64,000 nucleotides of DNA from Pseudomonadota bacterium (GCA_030148545.1 JASBTF010000002.1:547218-611217), one strand, 5' to 3'. Shown: positions 7,604 to 16,092, counted from the first letter of the stretch. A program made the numbers and translations. The notes: generated by a model from the letters alone, not told the origin.

Positions 7604-7813
7604 TTAGTCAATGACCCAGCAGCTTGTATCGAGATCAAAGCGTTCGCCAATGTGGTGGCGTAGAGCTGCCAGTGTATCCAAATCTTCGTGACGCACAAAG
7701 CAAGTCAGCTCATTGTTTTGGTTGGTGATCTGGAGACCCTGTTCTGTGACAAGAGCTTCAAACTCATCTGGCGAGTTTTTATAAATGGGTTTTGGAATAT
7801 GCAAAGTGCGCAT
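7604..7813 (-). CDS. hypothetical protein, 69 residues
   Basis: A small soluble protein, MRTLHIPKPIYKN..., of unknown function, ending DLDTSCWVID. The start at 7813 is preceded by AAAGGAG 6 bases upstream; the open frame continues further upstream without a ribosome site. A promoter (7856-7884) and a terminator (7559-7591) frame it as a single-gene unit, divergent from tsf. Confidence 0.65.
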   Translation of the reverse strand: MRTLHIPKPIYKNSPDEFEALVTEQGLQITNQNNELTCFVRHEDLDTLAALRHHIGERFDLDTSCWVID

Positions 7814-7855
7814 GGCAACTCCTTTATCTTGAAAAAGAACGAAACTTGTGGCGGC

Positions 7856-7884
7856 GGTATAGCAGAAAGTGATATTGAATACAA
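7856..7884 (-). promoter_or_regulatory. promoter of the gene at 7604-7813
   Basis: Reverse strand: TTGTAT, 17-bp spacer, TATACC. Confidence 0.45.
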
Positions 7885-7912
7885 TGGTGTTATGCATGCA
7901 TACGACAAAAGC

Positions 7913-7940
7913 TTGCATTTAGCGCTATTTGTTGTACATT
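7913..7940 (+). promoter_or_regulatory. tsf promoter
   Basis: TTGCAT, 16-bp spacer, TACATT, leaving a leader of about 40 bases with an AAGGA ribosome site. Confidence 0.55.
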
Positions 7941-7986
7941 GCCCGCGAGTTTTAAAGATAGACAACAGACACAAGGAATAATCACG

Positions 7987-8880
7987 ATGACGATTACCGC
8001 CTCCCAAGTGAAAGAGCTGCGCGACCGCACTGGCGCCGGCATGATGGATGCAAAAAAAGCATTGCAAGAAAACGATGGTAACATGGAAGCAGCGCTAGAC
8101 TGGCTGCGCACCAAAGGTATTGCTAAGGCGGCGAAAAAATCTGGCCGTGTGGCGTCAGAAGGTTCTGTAGTTGCTAAGAGCGAAGGTACAACTGCCGCCA
8201 TGGTAGAAGTAAACAGCGAGACTGACTTTGCTGCTCGTAACGAAGCTTTCCAAGAATTTGCACAAAAAGTGCTGGATGTTGTGTTTACCACCGGTACCAC
8301 CGACATTGATGCCTTGAAAAACGAAACTTACCCAGGTAGCGATGCTAACATTGGTGACACTTTGACCAACTTGGTTGCAACCATTGGTGAGAACATTCAA
8401 CTGCGTCGTGCTGCTCAGCTAACTGTAGATAGCGGTGTGGCAAGTGCTTACATCCACATGGGTGGTAAAATTGGTGTACTAGTTGGCCTGAGTGGCGATG
8501 CTAGCGACAACCTGAGCCAAACGGCTAAGCAGGTTGCTATGCACGTTGCTGCTTCTAACCCAGCTGCGCTAGACCGTGACAGCCTGGATGCTGATGCCGT
8601 TGCGCGTGAAAAAGCAATTTTTGTTGAGCAAGCTGAGCAAAGCGGTAAGCCAGCTCAAGTGATTGAGAAAATGGTTGAAGGTCGTATGAACAAGTTCTTC
8701 GCTGAGAATACTTTGAGCGAGCAGGCGTTTATTATGGATACTGACCGTAAAGTGATTGATGTAGTTACCGCTGCTGGTGGTACTGCCATTACTGGTTACT
8801 CACGCTTTGGCTTGGGTGAAGGTATTGAAAAGAAAGAAGAAGACTTTGCTGCAGAAGTAGCTGCTGCTGTAAACGGTTAA
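7987..8880 (+). CDS. tsf: elongation factor Ts
   Basis: The guanine nucleotide exchange factor for EF-Tu in the cytoplasm. It has 297 residues and starts MTITASQVKELRDRTGAGMMDAKKAL, the diagnostic N-terminal UBA-like domain and exchange motif; the core domains with TDFAARNE follow. I chose ATG 7987 by this match and by the AAGGA site; the open frame extends 48 bases further. rpsB, its usual upstream partner, is absent here, so tsf has its own promoter and its own terminator. Confidence 0.96.
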   Translation: MTITASQVKELRDRTGAGMMDAKKALQENDGNMEAALDWLRTKGIAKAAKKSGRVASEGSVVAKSEGTTAAMVEVNSETDFAARNEAFQEFAQKVLDVVFTTGTTDIDALKNETYPGSDANIGDTLTNLVATIGENIQLRRAAQLTVDSGVASAYIHMGGKIGVLVGLSGDASDNLSQTAKQVAMHVAASNPAALDRDSLDADAVAREKAIFVEQAEQSGKPAQVIEKMVEGRMNKFFAENTLSEQAFIMDTDRKVIDVVTAAGGTAITGYSRFGLGEGIEKKEEDFAAEVAAAVNG

Positions 8881-8895
8881 TTCGTTTTCTTTCGG

Positions 8896-8922
8896 AAAAA
8901 GCCTGCACTGCAGGCTTTTTTT
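8896..8922 (+). terminator. tsf terminator
   Basis: Stem AAAAAGCCTGC / GCAGGCTTTTT, loop ACT, followed by further Ts. It lies directly against the pyrH start region. Confidence 0.85.
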
Positions 8923-8950
8923 GTGCCTAAACATCGGGTAAAGTGGCGGC

Positions 8951-9673
8951 ATGAAAGATTTTCCGAAGAGACTATTAGTAAAACTATCGGGTGAACGCTT
9001 TGCTGGTAATGGTGATACGCGTGATGGCGTGCTGAACGTAGATGCTATTGGCATGCTGGCCGATGAACTGCTGGAAGTACAGCGCGAAGGTGTGCAGCTG
9101 GGTGTTGTGCTGGGTGGGGGGAATATTCTCCGCGGGCATGAGATTGCTGCATCAGGTATTGAAGCCGCGCAAGGCCACTACATGGGCATGATGGGGACGG
9201 TTATTAATGCGTTAGCATTACAGAATGTGCTGGAGCAAAAAGGTGCTGATACGCGCGTGTTGAGTGCGTTGGAGGTAAGCAATGTGGCGGAGCCTTATAT
9301 TCGTCGCCGTGCGCTGCGCCACTTGGAGAAAAATCGTATTGTTATTTTTGCAGCCGGTACCGGTAACCCATACTTTAGTACCGATAGTGCTGGTGCGTTG
9401 CGCGCGGTGGAAATTGGCGCAGATATGCTGATTAAAGCCACCAAGGTGGACGGTATTTACACCGCTGACCCTAAAACCAATGCAGATGCCAAGCACTTGG
9501 CAGAAGTTTCCTACAAAGATGTATTGGTAGACGACCTGAAGGTGATGGACGGGGCGGCGATTGCGCTGTGTCGTGACAATAACCTCCCGCTGATGGTGTG
9601 TGCGGTAGAGCAGCCGGGTAGTTTGCTTGCGGCACTTAAGGGCGATGTAAAGCGAACGTTGGTGACGGCTTAA
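8951..9673 (+). CDS. pyrH: UMP kinase
   Basis: Phosphorylates UMP to UDP in pyrimidine nucleotide synthesis; the bacterial enzyme is a hexamer of the amino-acid-kinase fold. It has 240 residues, with the phosphate-binding LVKLSGERF at the start, VLGGGNILRG, and the GTGNPYFSTDSAGALRA segment characteristic of PyrH. No Shine-Dalgarno site precedes the ATG; a -10-like TAAAGT (8939-8944) lies 6 bases upstream, but the -35 would fall in the tsf terminator T run. Confidence 0.96.
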   Translation: MKDFPKRLLVKLSGERFAGNGDTRDGVLNVDAIGMLADELLEVQREGVQLGVVLGGGNILRGHEIAASGIEAAQGHYMGMMGTVINALALQNVLEQKGADTRVLSALEVSNVAEPYIRRRALRHLEKNRIVIFAAGTGNPYFSTDSAGALRAVEIGADMLIKATKVDGIYTADPKTNADAKHLAEVSYKDVLVDDLKVMDGAAIALCRDNNLPLMVCAVEQPGSLLAALKGDVKRTLVTA

Positions 9674-9722
9674 TTTCAGCAACAGTTGTTAGAGGGGAAG
9701 CAATTGTACATGATGCAATCAG

Positions 9723-9751
9723 TTGACCTTGGCGGGGATTGCGCCTATCTT
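9723..9751 (+). promoter_or_regulatory. frr promoter
   Basis: TTGACC, 17-bp spacer, TATCTT, 31 bases before the frr ATG. frr therefore has its own promoter even though it follows pyrH. Confidence 0.6.
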
Positions 9752-9782
9752 CCGGCAATATTTTAATGAGAGGATAACCAAA

Positions 9783-10334
9783 ATGCTGGACCACGCTGAT
9801 TTGAAACAACGCATGCAAGGTGCGCTGAATAATTTGAAGGAAGAATTTAATGGCCTGCGTGCTGGTCGCGCCAATGTAGACCTGCTAGCACCTGTGATGG
9901 TGGACGCCTACGGTAGCGATATGCCGCTTAACCAAGTGGGTACTGTTGGTGTGGGTGGTCCACGTAGCTTGACTGTACAGGTGTGGGACAAAAGCATGGT
10001 AGCCGCTGTAGAAAAAGCCATTACCAATAGTGGCTTGGGCTTAACCCCAAATGTGGATGGCCAAAACATTCGCCTTAACCTGCCTGAGCTAAACGAAGAG
10101 CGCCGTACTGAGCTGGTGAAGCTGGCTAAGAAATATGCTGAAGAGTCTCGCGTGGCGGTGCGTAACGTGCGCCGTAGCGGTATGGACGACATCAAAAAGC
10201 TGGAAGGCGACAGCGAGATGAGCGAAGACGATGCGCGTCGTGAATCTGACAGTGTGCAAAAGCTGACGGATGAGTTCATTAAGCAGATTGATGAAGCCCT
10301 GACTGGTAAAGAACAGGACATTATGACCGTTTAA
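9783..10334 (+). CDS. frr: ribosome recycling factor
   Basis: Splits post-termination ribosomes together with EF-G. At 183 residues it is close to the standard length (about 185). Signature segments are [22 protein letters not shown]-like [12 protein letters not shown] and RVAVRNVRR. The start at 9783 follows GAGAGGA; the longer frame from 9723 would begin inside the promoter. Confidence 0.96.
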   Translation: MLDHADLKQRMQGALNNLKEEFNGLRAGRANVDLLAPVMVDAYGSDMPLNQVGTVGVGGPRSLTVQVWDKSMVAAVEKAITNSGLGLTPNVDGQNIRLNLPELNEERRTELVKLAKKYAEESRVAVRNVRRSGMDDIKKLEGDSEMSEDDARRESDSVQKLTDEFIKQIDEALTGKEQDIMTV

Positions 10335-10363
10335 CCAAAACGGTTATGGGGGACGCAGTTTTT

Positions 10364-11077
10364 ATGGCGCAGGCACCTGCCCACGTTGCAATTATTATGG
10401 ATGGTAATGGTCGCTGGGCGCAAGCTCAGGGCAAGCCACGTTTGGAAGGCCACCGCCAAGGGGCTGAAAACGTGCGTACTATTTTGCGTGCAGCAGCTGA
10501 TACTGGTGTACAAGTGGTAACGCTTTACGCGTTCTCTCGGGAAAATTGGCGCCGCCCTGAGGAAGAGGTTGGTGGCTTGTTTAACCTGATGCGCCAATAC
10601 TTTAAGAACGAACTTAAGCAGCTGAATAAAGAGGGTGTGCGGGTTCGTTTTATTGGTAACCGTACGCCTGAAGGTGGCTTGCCGCAGGATATTCTGGACA
10701 TTATGACCACCACTGAGCAAGAGACGGCTCAGAACGATAAAATTACGGCCGTTTTTGCAATTAACTATAGTGGGCAGGATGAACTATGCCGTGCGGCAGC
10801 TAAGCTGCAGGCAGAGGGTATTGCTCAGCCAACTTCAAAGCAAATGGAACAGGCGCTAGACATGCCAGATTTACCGCTCGTGGATTTGATTATCCGTACC
10901 GCAGGCGAGCAGCGCTTGAGTAACTTTTTGCTGTGGCAGGCAGCCTATGCCGAGCTGATGTTTAGCGATAGCTATTGGCCAGCTTATGGTAAGGAAGAGT
11001 TTTTGGCGCAGCTGGAAAAATTCAGCAGCCGCACACGCCGCTTCGGCCAAACGAATGAGCAGCTGGCACAAAAATAA
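10364..11077 (+). CDS. uppS: isoprenyl transferase (undecaprenyl diphosphate synthase)
   Basis: A cis-prenyltransferase that extends farnesyl diphosphate with IPP to the C55 lipid carrier for cell-wall synthesis. It has 237 residues. The catalytic-loop motif HVAIIMDGNGRWA is at the start; TLYAFSRENWRRP and the C-terminal IRTAGEQRLSNFLLWQ are present. I chose ATG 10364, preceded by GGGGGA; an ATG at 10346 lacks a ribosome site. In most relatives cdsA and dxr follow, but here two reverse-strand orphan genes do. Confidence 0.94.
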   Translation: MAQAPAHVAIIMDGNGRWAQAQGKPRLEGHRQGAENVRTILRAAADTGVQVVTLYAFSRENWRRPEEEVGGLFNLMRQYFKNELKQLNKEGVRVRFIGNRTPEGGLPQDILDIMTTTEQETAQNDKITAVFAINYSGQDELCRAAAKLQAEGIAQPTSKQMEQALDMPDLPLVDLIIRTAGEQRLSNFLLWQAAYAELMFSDSYWPAYGKEEFLAQLEKFSSRTRRFGQTNEQLAQK

Positions 11078-11078
11078 A

Positions 11079-11100
11079 AGCGCCCGCTAGTGCAGGCGCT
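11079..11100 (-). terminator. terminator after the gene at 11125-11526
   Basis: AGCGCC-C-GC / GC-A-GGCGCT hairpin with loop TAGT. The T-rich side (CTTTTATTTTT) is on the reverse strand, so it serves the reverse gene and may also act on uppS read-through. Confidence 0.5.
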
Positions 11101-11124
11101 GAGGAAAAGAGTAAGTGGTTTGAG

Positions 11125-11526
11125 CTAGGTCTGAATAGTTTTTTCCACCGCCATGTCGGCCTCATAGCGGTTCATAATAGCTTCGATGAATGTTTTTTCG
11201 AAAGTATCATGTTTTGGGTCGAATTTGACTATGTTTCGTACGGAATGCTCCCATTTATAGCCTCCAAAGCGATACCAGCCGTTGATTTGACGTGCGTGAT
11301 GTTCTTCAACGTATTCAAAAGCTGTCCAGAAATTTTCTGGTATGGGGTCTAGCCAGTAGGGATATTCATACGTTCCTGCACGGCGTTCAAATACTTTCAG
11401 TGCACGGCCGCCAAACGGCTGTGCCAGCAGGATCTGAATTTTAGTATCCACCATGGCCCAAATTATGAGGGTTAATATGGAGAGGGGGAGTATAAAAGCA
11501 AGGAGAAAAGTAGTTGTATCGGACAT
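11125..11526 (-). CDS. membrane-anchored hypothetical protein
   Basis: A 133-residue protein with one N-terminal membrane segment (about residues 6-26) and a soluble domain rich in aromatic residues (YEYPYWLDPIPENFWTAFEY). The family is not recognised. A good ribosome site (AAAGGGAC) and a promoter are present. Frequent CTC, ATA, CCC and TCC codons differ from the neighbouring core genes. It occupies the place where cdsA and dxr usually lie between uppS and rseP. Confidence 0.65.
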   Translation of the reverse strand: MSDTTTFLLAFILPLSILTLIIWAMVDTKIQILLAQPFGGRALKVFERRAGTYEYPYWLDPIPENFWTAFEYVEEHHARQINGWYRFGGYKWEHSVRNIVKFDPKHDTFEKTFIEAIMNRYEADMAVEKTIQT

Positions 11527-11579
11527 AGTTGTCCCTTTCTAAAAACGTGAGTTGTGCCTGATATGGGCAATTTGAATAT

Positions 11580-11608
11580 TTAGTACAGTGTTTGGCGGTA
11601 TATTGCAA
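11580..11608 (-). promoter_or_regulatory. promoter of the gene at 11125-11526
   Basis: Reverse strand: TTGCAA, 17-bp spacer, TACTAA. Confidence 0.5.
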
Positions 11609-11620
11609 TATATGTGTACA

Positions 11621-11648
11621 AAAAGCCGCCCAAGTGGGCGGCTTTTTT
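11621..11648. terminator. terminator after the gene at 11664-12077
   Basis: An 11-bp stem AAAAGCCGCCC / GGGCGGCTTTT, loop AAGT, T-rich on both sides. Confidence 0.85.
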
Positions 11649-11663
11649 AAGGTGAGGCGCTGG

Positions 11664-12077
11664 TTAGCTTGTGGCGGTTGTTTGCTCGGTGTTTTGGGTG
11701 GGTGCGTTATTTAGCTCGTACCCTAGCCAGCCGGCCAGCAAGGCAAGAGCTAGGCTGATCATGGCTATTTTGGGGCTCACGGCAATTTTATCAATAAGCA
11801 CCGCCATAACAATAATGGATGTTACGGCGCAAAACAGGTGCAATGTACCCACAATTTGCGCCGGGTAGTTTTTGTAGGCGAGGCCAACAAGGTAGTTACC
11901 TAGCAGTACAATAGTAACAGCAGCAAGCATGCTGCGCCCCCATGTGGTGGGCAGCCATGTGTAAACTTGGTGTAGTTGCTGCGGCAAAAATTTACCAGCG
12001 CCAAAGGCAATGCCAATAAAAATACAAAGGTGTGTGCCAATTTGTAGCGCAGCGGCAGGGAGCCATTGGGTAAGCAT
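11664..12077 (-). CDS. polytopic membrane protein, unknown function
   Basis: A 137-residue, very hydrophobic protein with about four membrane segments and a short polar tail (NAPTQNTEQTTATS). I recognise no family. AAGGA lies 12 bases before the start. It is divergent from rseP and framed by its own terminator. Confidence 0.6.
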   Translation of the reverse strand: MLTQWLPAAALQIGTHLCIFIGIAFGAGKFLPQQLHQVYTWLPTTWGRSMLAAVTIVLLGNYLVGLAYKNYPAQIVGTLHLFCAVTSIIVMAVLIDKIAVSPKIAMISLALALLAGWLGYELNNAPTQNTEQTTATS

Positions 12078-12119
12078 GTGGAGATGTTTCCTTTTTTAAT
12101 TGGAGGCGGGGAATAACAC

Positions 12120-12149
12120 TTGCGCTTATGGGGTGTCAATATGTATAAG
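12120..12149 (+). promoter_or_regulatory. rseP promoter
   Basis: TTGCGC, 18-bp spacer, TATAAG, then 6 bases to the ATG at 12156. This decides the start and predicts a leaderless message. Confidence 0.55.
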
Positions 12150-12155
12150 TTTACT

Positions 12156-13295
12156 ATGGATTTTTTACCTGAGCTTTATGCCTTATTTTTGACCCTCCCT
12201 GCCGGTAGTTTGTTGTGGAGTATTCTTATGTTTATTGTGGTTTTGGGCGTGCTGGTTTTTGTGCACGAGTGGGGCCACTATGCTGCTGCACGTAGTGTTG
12301 GTGTGCATGCCGAGGCATTTAGTATTGGCTTTGGCCCAGAGCTATTTGGCTGGAACGATAAACACGGCACCCGTTGGAAAGTATGTGCCCTGCCGCTAGG
12401 GGGGTATGTGGCCATGTATGGCTTTGAGGCGGAGGGTGAAAAAGTACCCGTTAAGCGTCGTAAAGAAGCCTTCAGCTATAAAAACGTATGGCAGCGCATG
12501 TGGGTGGTGTTTGCTGGCCCTGGCATTAACTTTTTGTTCCCTATTATTGCATTGACCTTGCTGTTTTGGGTCAGTGGTGAACAGCGCCCCATTGCGTTTG
12601 AAGAGCAGTCGGCCACGGTTGGTACGGTTCGTCCTGGCTCGCCAGCGGCAGAAGCAGGTTTACAGCGTGAGGACGTGGTACGTTTTATTGATGGTCAGCC
12701 AGTAGGCACGTGGATGGAAATGGTGGCGAAGATCCAATCACGCCCAGAGCAAGCAACGACTTTGAACATTGTACGTGCTGGTGAACCTATGGAGCTGAAC
12801 ATTACGCCAGCGCTGGTAAGTACTAAAATTGCTGGTGAACAGCGCGATATTGGCCGCATTGGTGTGGAATTTAACCCTGATACAGAACTGGTGCAGCACA
12901 GCCTGCCAAGTGCACTGGTAAAAGCTAGTAAGGACACATGGGGCTATGTCACCATGATTGGTGATACCTTGGCCAAGCTGTTTAGCGGTAAAGAGGATGT
13001 GAAGAACCTTGGTGGCCCGCTGGCAATTGGTGACTTGGCTGGGCAGAGTGGGTCCTACGGTTTTTATGCGCTGATTATGTTTATGGCGTTGATTTCGGTA
13101 AACCTTGGTGTGTTGAACTTGCTGCCAATTCCAGCGCTAGATGGTGGACACCTGCTGTTCTTCCTCATTGAAGCCGTAAAAGGTTCTCCCGTAAGCATGA
13201 AAGTGCAGGAGTACGCCTACCGCGGTGGCATGGGGATTCTTGCCGTGCTGATGGTTACTGTTTTCTATAACGATATTGTGCGGATGTTCAGCTAG
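12156..13295 (+). CDS. rseP: RIP metalloprotease RseP (site-2 protease)
   Basis: An inner-membrane zinc protease that cuts anti-sigma factors and leftover signal peptides within the membrane. It has 379 residues from the chosen start. The zinc motif HEWGH is at residues 37-41 in the first membrane segment, one PDZ domain follows (SPAAEAGLQREDVVRFIDG), and the second metal site NLLPIPALDGGH is near the C terminus. ATGs at 12120 and 12141 are in frame, but a promoter lies across them. It is directly upstream of bamA, as in most proteobacteria. Confidence 0.94.
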   Translation: MDFLPELYALFLTLPAGSLLWSILMFIVVLGVLVFVHEWGHYAAARSVGVHAEAFSIGFGPELFGWNDKHGTRWKVCALPLGGYVAMYGFEAEGEKVPVKRRKEAFSYKNVWQRMWVVFAGPGINFLFPIIALTLLFWVSGEQRPIAFEEQSATVGTVRPGSPAAEAGLQREDVVRFIDGQPVGTWMEMVAKIQSRPEQATTLNIVRAGEPMELNITPALVSTKIAGEQRDIGRIGVEFNPDTELVQHSLPSALVKASKDTWGYVTMIGDTLAKLFSGKEDVKNLGGPLAIGDLAGQSGSYGFYALIMFMALISVNLGVLNLLPIPALDGGHLLFFLIEAVKGSPVSMKVQEYAYRGGMGILAVLMVTVFYNDIVRMFS

Positions 13296-13306
13296 AACAG
13301 TCGCCT

Positions 13307-13410
13307 ATTGCGATTTATGAATATTTTTTGGCGGTTGCGCATCCGCATGTAGAGTACCCTATCTACACTTACGGTGCTCACCGCTGGCAAAAACATCCCT
13401 AAATCGCAAT
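13307..13410. repeat. long imperfect palindrome PAL-3
   Basis: The ends are perfectly complementary (TTGCGATTTA / TAAATCGCAA); the arms carry GGCGG / CCGCTGG-type pairing and the tip is TGTAGA...TCTACA. It starts 12 bases after the rseP stop. It matches PAL-1 closely, including TCCGCATGTAG, TTACGGTGCTCA and AAAACATCC. Confidence 0.7.
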
Positions 13411-13491
13411 ATTCAACTATTCAGAAGGATAGCCTAGAATGAAAACCACACATTGTGTGCAGTAAAATTCATATTTTATAAGGTGTAATGC

Positions 13492-13520
13492 TTGTCAAAT
13501 GGCGCGTGGGGCAGTAGCCT
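13492..13520 (+). promoter_or_regulatory. bamA promoter
   Basis: TTGTCA, 17-bp spacer, TAGCCT, then AGCGCC and the ATG. There is no Shine-Dalgarno site and the -10 is 6 bases from the start, so bamA is probably leaderless. Confidence 0.55.
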
Positions 13521-13526
13521 AGCGCC

Positions 13527-15788
13527 ATGAAAAATTTCATGTTTACAGTTCTAGCGGTGAGCAGCTTTGCCACCAGCGCTTTGGCCCAAGTGGGTATTAT
13601 TAAAGATATTGCCGTGACCGGTAACGAGCGGGTGGAAGAATCTACCGTGGAAAGCTACTTGCCACTACGGGTGGGCGATGCTTACCGTGCGCAGGATTTG
13701 TCTGCAGCGCTGCGCGCACTTTATGCAACCGGCTTGTTTGGTAATGTAGAGCTTGGCTTTGATGCTGGTACACTTACTGTAGACGTGGTGGAAAACCCAC
13801 TGGTGAACCGTATTGCTTTTGAAGGCAACAAGAAGCTTCATGAAGACCGCTTGGAAGAGGTGATTAGCTTGCGCCCACGCGGTATTTACACTGCGGCTAA
13901 GGTTCAGCAAGACGTGCAAGAAATTCTGTCGCTTTACCGTCGCCGTGGTCGTTTTGCGACCGAAGTAAACCCACAGCTGATTGAGCGTGACCAAAACCGT
14001 GTGGATGTGGTGTTTAGTATTGAAGAAGGTCCTAAAACTCGTGTTGAGCGCATTAGCTTTGTGGGTAACAGTCGTTTTTCTGACCCTGATTTGCGTACGA
14101 TTGTACAGACCGATGAGTCGGCGTGGTGGCGTTTCCTCAGCCAAAGCGATACCTATGACCCACAGTTGATGGAACTGGATAAAGAAATGCTGCGCCGCCA
14201 CTATGTGGAGCACGGCTATGCTGATTTCCAGGTGGTGAGTGCTGTTGCTGAACTTACCCCTGAGCAAGATGCTTTTATTTTGACATACACAATTAACGAA
14301 GGTCCGCGTTATGACTTCGGTAAAATTGGTGTGCAGGTAAATGCAAACGACCCTGACCTTGCGGCCGAGAGTGTGCAGGCAGAAGTAACGCTGGAAGAGG
14401 GGCAAATTTATAACGCCAAGCGTGTGGAAGAAAACATTGATAGCATTATTAGCTTTTTGGGTAACCACGGCTTTGCCTTTTTGGATGTAACGCCAGAAGT
14501 TGTGCGTGATGAAGTAAACCGCACCATTGACCTGACCTTTAATGTAAACCCTGGCCCACGTGTGTATGTGGCGAAAATTGATATTGAAGGGAATAACCGT
14601 ACTCGTGATGAGGTGATTCGTCGTGAATTGCGCTTGCATGAAGGTGACGCCTTTAGCGCAACCAAGCTGCAACGCTCTGAAGACCGTGTGCGTCGCTTAG
14701 ATTTCTTTGAAACTGTGGAAGTAGAGCGCAGCGAAGGTACCGAAGCTGACCGTTTGAACTTGGCGGTTAAGGTGGCTGAAAAATCTACCGGTGAGCTTAA
14801 CCTTGGTGCTGGTTACAGTAGTTATGAAGGGGCGCTTGCAACAGCAAGCTTGCAGGAGCGTAACTTCCTTGGTCGTGGGCAGCGTGTGGGTGTTTCTTTC
14901 TCACTGTCGGAGGTACGCCAAAACTATAACCTTAACTTTATCGAGCCATGGTTCCTTAATCAAGAGCTTGCTGCTGGGGTGAATTTGTTTAACGATGAGC
15001 AGGACTTTTCTGACGAGTCTAACTTTGACCTGTCTGTATTTGGTGGTGGGGCAAGCTTAGGTTGGCCAACTGGTGAATTTACGCGTAACACCTTGCGTTT
15101 GCGTTATGCAGAAACCGAAATTCAGGATGTGAAGAGTGATGCCTCTACCTTGGTACAGCGTGAAGAGGGGACACGTAGCGGTATCTCTCTACATAATACA
15201 TGGGGGATTGATACCCGTGACCACGTGTTGACCCCAACCCGTGGTTACCGTGCTGCATGGGATGTAGGCTACAGTGGCTTTGGTTCTGATATTGATTACT
15301 TAAGCTCTCAGGTTTCGGGAGCGGTGTACCGCGAACTTGCAGAAGGTTACGTGTTTAGCGTTGGTGCTCGTGCTGGTGCTATTGAGGCACTGAACGACCG
15401 TCTGCCAATTTATGACCACTTTAGCTTGGGTGGTGCAAGCCTGCGTGGGTTCGACCGTCGCGGTGTAGGTCCACGTGACCGTCTGACCAAGGATGCCTTG
15501 GGTGGTAAATACTTGCTGGCCAACAACGTGGAGCTAACCTTCCCGCTTGGTGGTTTGCGTGACCTTGGTGTGCACGGCATTCTGTTCTCCGATGGTGGTA
15601 TTGTGACTGAGTTTGACGATGCCAATAGCGATGTGGTGGACACCACAACGTATCGTGTATCGGTTGGTACGGGTATTTACTGGCAATCGCCAATGGGGCC
15701 ACTACGCTTTGAGTTTGGTGTACCGGTTAACAAAGCTGATGAAGACCGCAGCAAGACCTTCTCCTTCAGCGTAGGTACGCGTTTCTAA
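13527..15788 (+). CDS. bamA: outer membrane protein assembly factor BamA
   Basis: The central beta-barrel subunit of the BAM complex that inserts outer-membrane proteins. It has 753 residues: a signal peptide (cleavage after ...TSALA, about residue 20), five POTRA domains (about 25-420) and a C-terminal 16-strand barrel. The barrel has the conserved loop-6 region (GGASLRGFDRRGVGPRD, VRGF/Y-type) and ends in the aromatic signature SFSVGTRF. It follows rseP across a palindromic repeat and has its own promoter and terminator. lpxD and fabZ, common followers, are absent. Confidence 0.96.
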   Translation: MKNFMFTVLAVSSFATSALAQVGIIKDIAVTGNERVEESTVESYLPLRVGDAYRAQDLSAALRALYATGLFGNVELGFDAGTLTVDVVENPLVNRIAFEGNKKLHEDRLEEVISLRPRGIYTAAKVQQDVQEILSLYRRRGRFATEVNPQLIERDQNRVDVVFSIEEGPKTRVERISFVGNSRFSDPDLRTIVQTDESAWWRFLSQSDTYDPQLMELDKEMLRRHYVEHGYADFQVVSAVAELTPEQDAFILTYTINEGPRYDFGKIGVQVNANDPDLAAESVQAEVTLEEGQIYNAKRVEENIDSIISFLGNHGFAFLDVTPEVVRDEVNRTIDLTFNVNPGPRVYVAKIDIEGNNRTRDEVIRRELRLHEGDAFSATKLQRSEDRVRRLDFFETVEVERSEGTEADRLNLAVKVAEKSTGELNLGAGYSSYEGALATASLQERNFLGRGQRVGVSFSLSEVRQNYNLNFIEPWFLNQELAAGVNLFNDEQDFSDESNFDLSVFGGGASLGWPTGEFTRNTLRLRYAETEIQDVKSDASTLVQREEGTRSGISLHNTWGIDTRDHVLTPTRGYRAAWDVGYSGFGSDIDYLSSQVSGAVYRELAEGYVFSVGARAGAIEALNDRLPIYDHFSLGGASLRGFDRRGVGPRDRLTKDALGGKYLLANNVELTFPLGGLRDLGVHGILFSDGGIVTEFDDANSDVVDTTTYRVSVGTGIYWQSPMGPLRFEFGVPVNKADEDRSKTFSFSVGTRF

Positions 15789-15821
15789 ATCTCAGCCGTA
15801 TGCTGTGCACTGGGGATGGCG

Positions 15822-15850
15822 AAATACCCGCATACTGTGCGGGTATTTTT
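15822..15850 (+). terminator. bamA terminator
   Basis: Stem AAATACCCGCA / TGCGGGTATTT, loop TACTG, with a T run. Confidence 0.88.
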
Positions 15851-15882
15851 ATGGACAAGATAAAGTTAATTCAAATTAATCA

Positions 15883-15911
15883 TTGACGTTCGCATACAAA
15901 TGGGGTAAAGA
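15883..15911 (+). promoter_or_regulatory. promoter of the str ribosomal operon
   Basis: TTGACG, 17-bp spacer, TAAAGA. It leaves a leader of about 175 bases before rpsL. A small GGGGT-AAAG-ACCCC palindrome overlaps the -10. Confidence 0.5.
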
Positions 15912-16000
15912 CCCCGCACGCTGTTGAAAAAGTACAGCTAGACATTGGATAAATAGGCCAAATTATCAGTCCCGAAAAAAGCGTATAACTATGGGACTTC

Positions 16001-16034
16001 GCGGTAGGCAGTAGCGCTATAAGCCACCGCTTTT
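16001..16034 (+). promoter_or_regulatory. rpsL leader hairpin, attenuator-like
   Basis: GCGGT-A-GGC pairs with GCC-ACCGC around a 13-base loop holding the AGCGCT palindrome, and is followed by TTTT. A second leader hairpin (AGTCCC 15968-15973 with GGGACT 15993-15998) lies just upstream. Control of the str operon here is an inference. Confidence 0.35.
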
Positions 16035-16092
16035 GTAATGCCTAAAACCCAAGAGTCGACAGTGAGAACATACAAAAAGAGAGAGCTGAAAT

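Noticed and set aside
13665-14672. A 335-residue reverse frame inside bamA
   Set aside because: bamA is fully supported on the other strand; the reverse product is rich in His, Thr and Asn with no recognisable domain.
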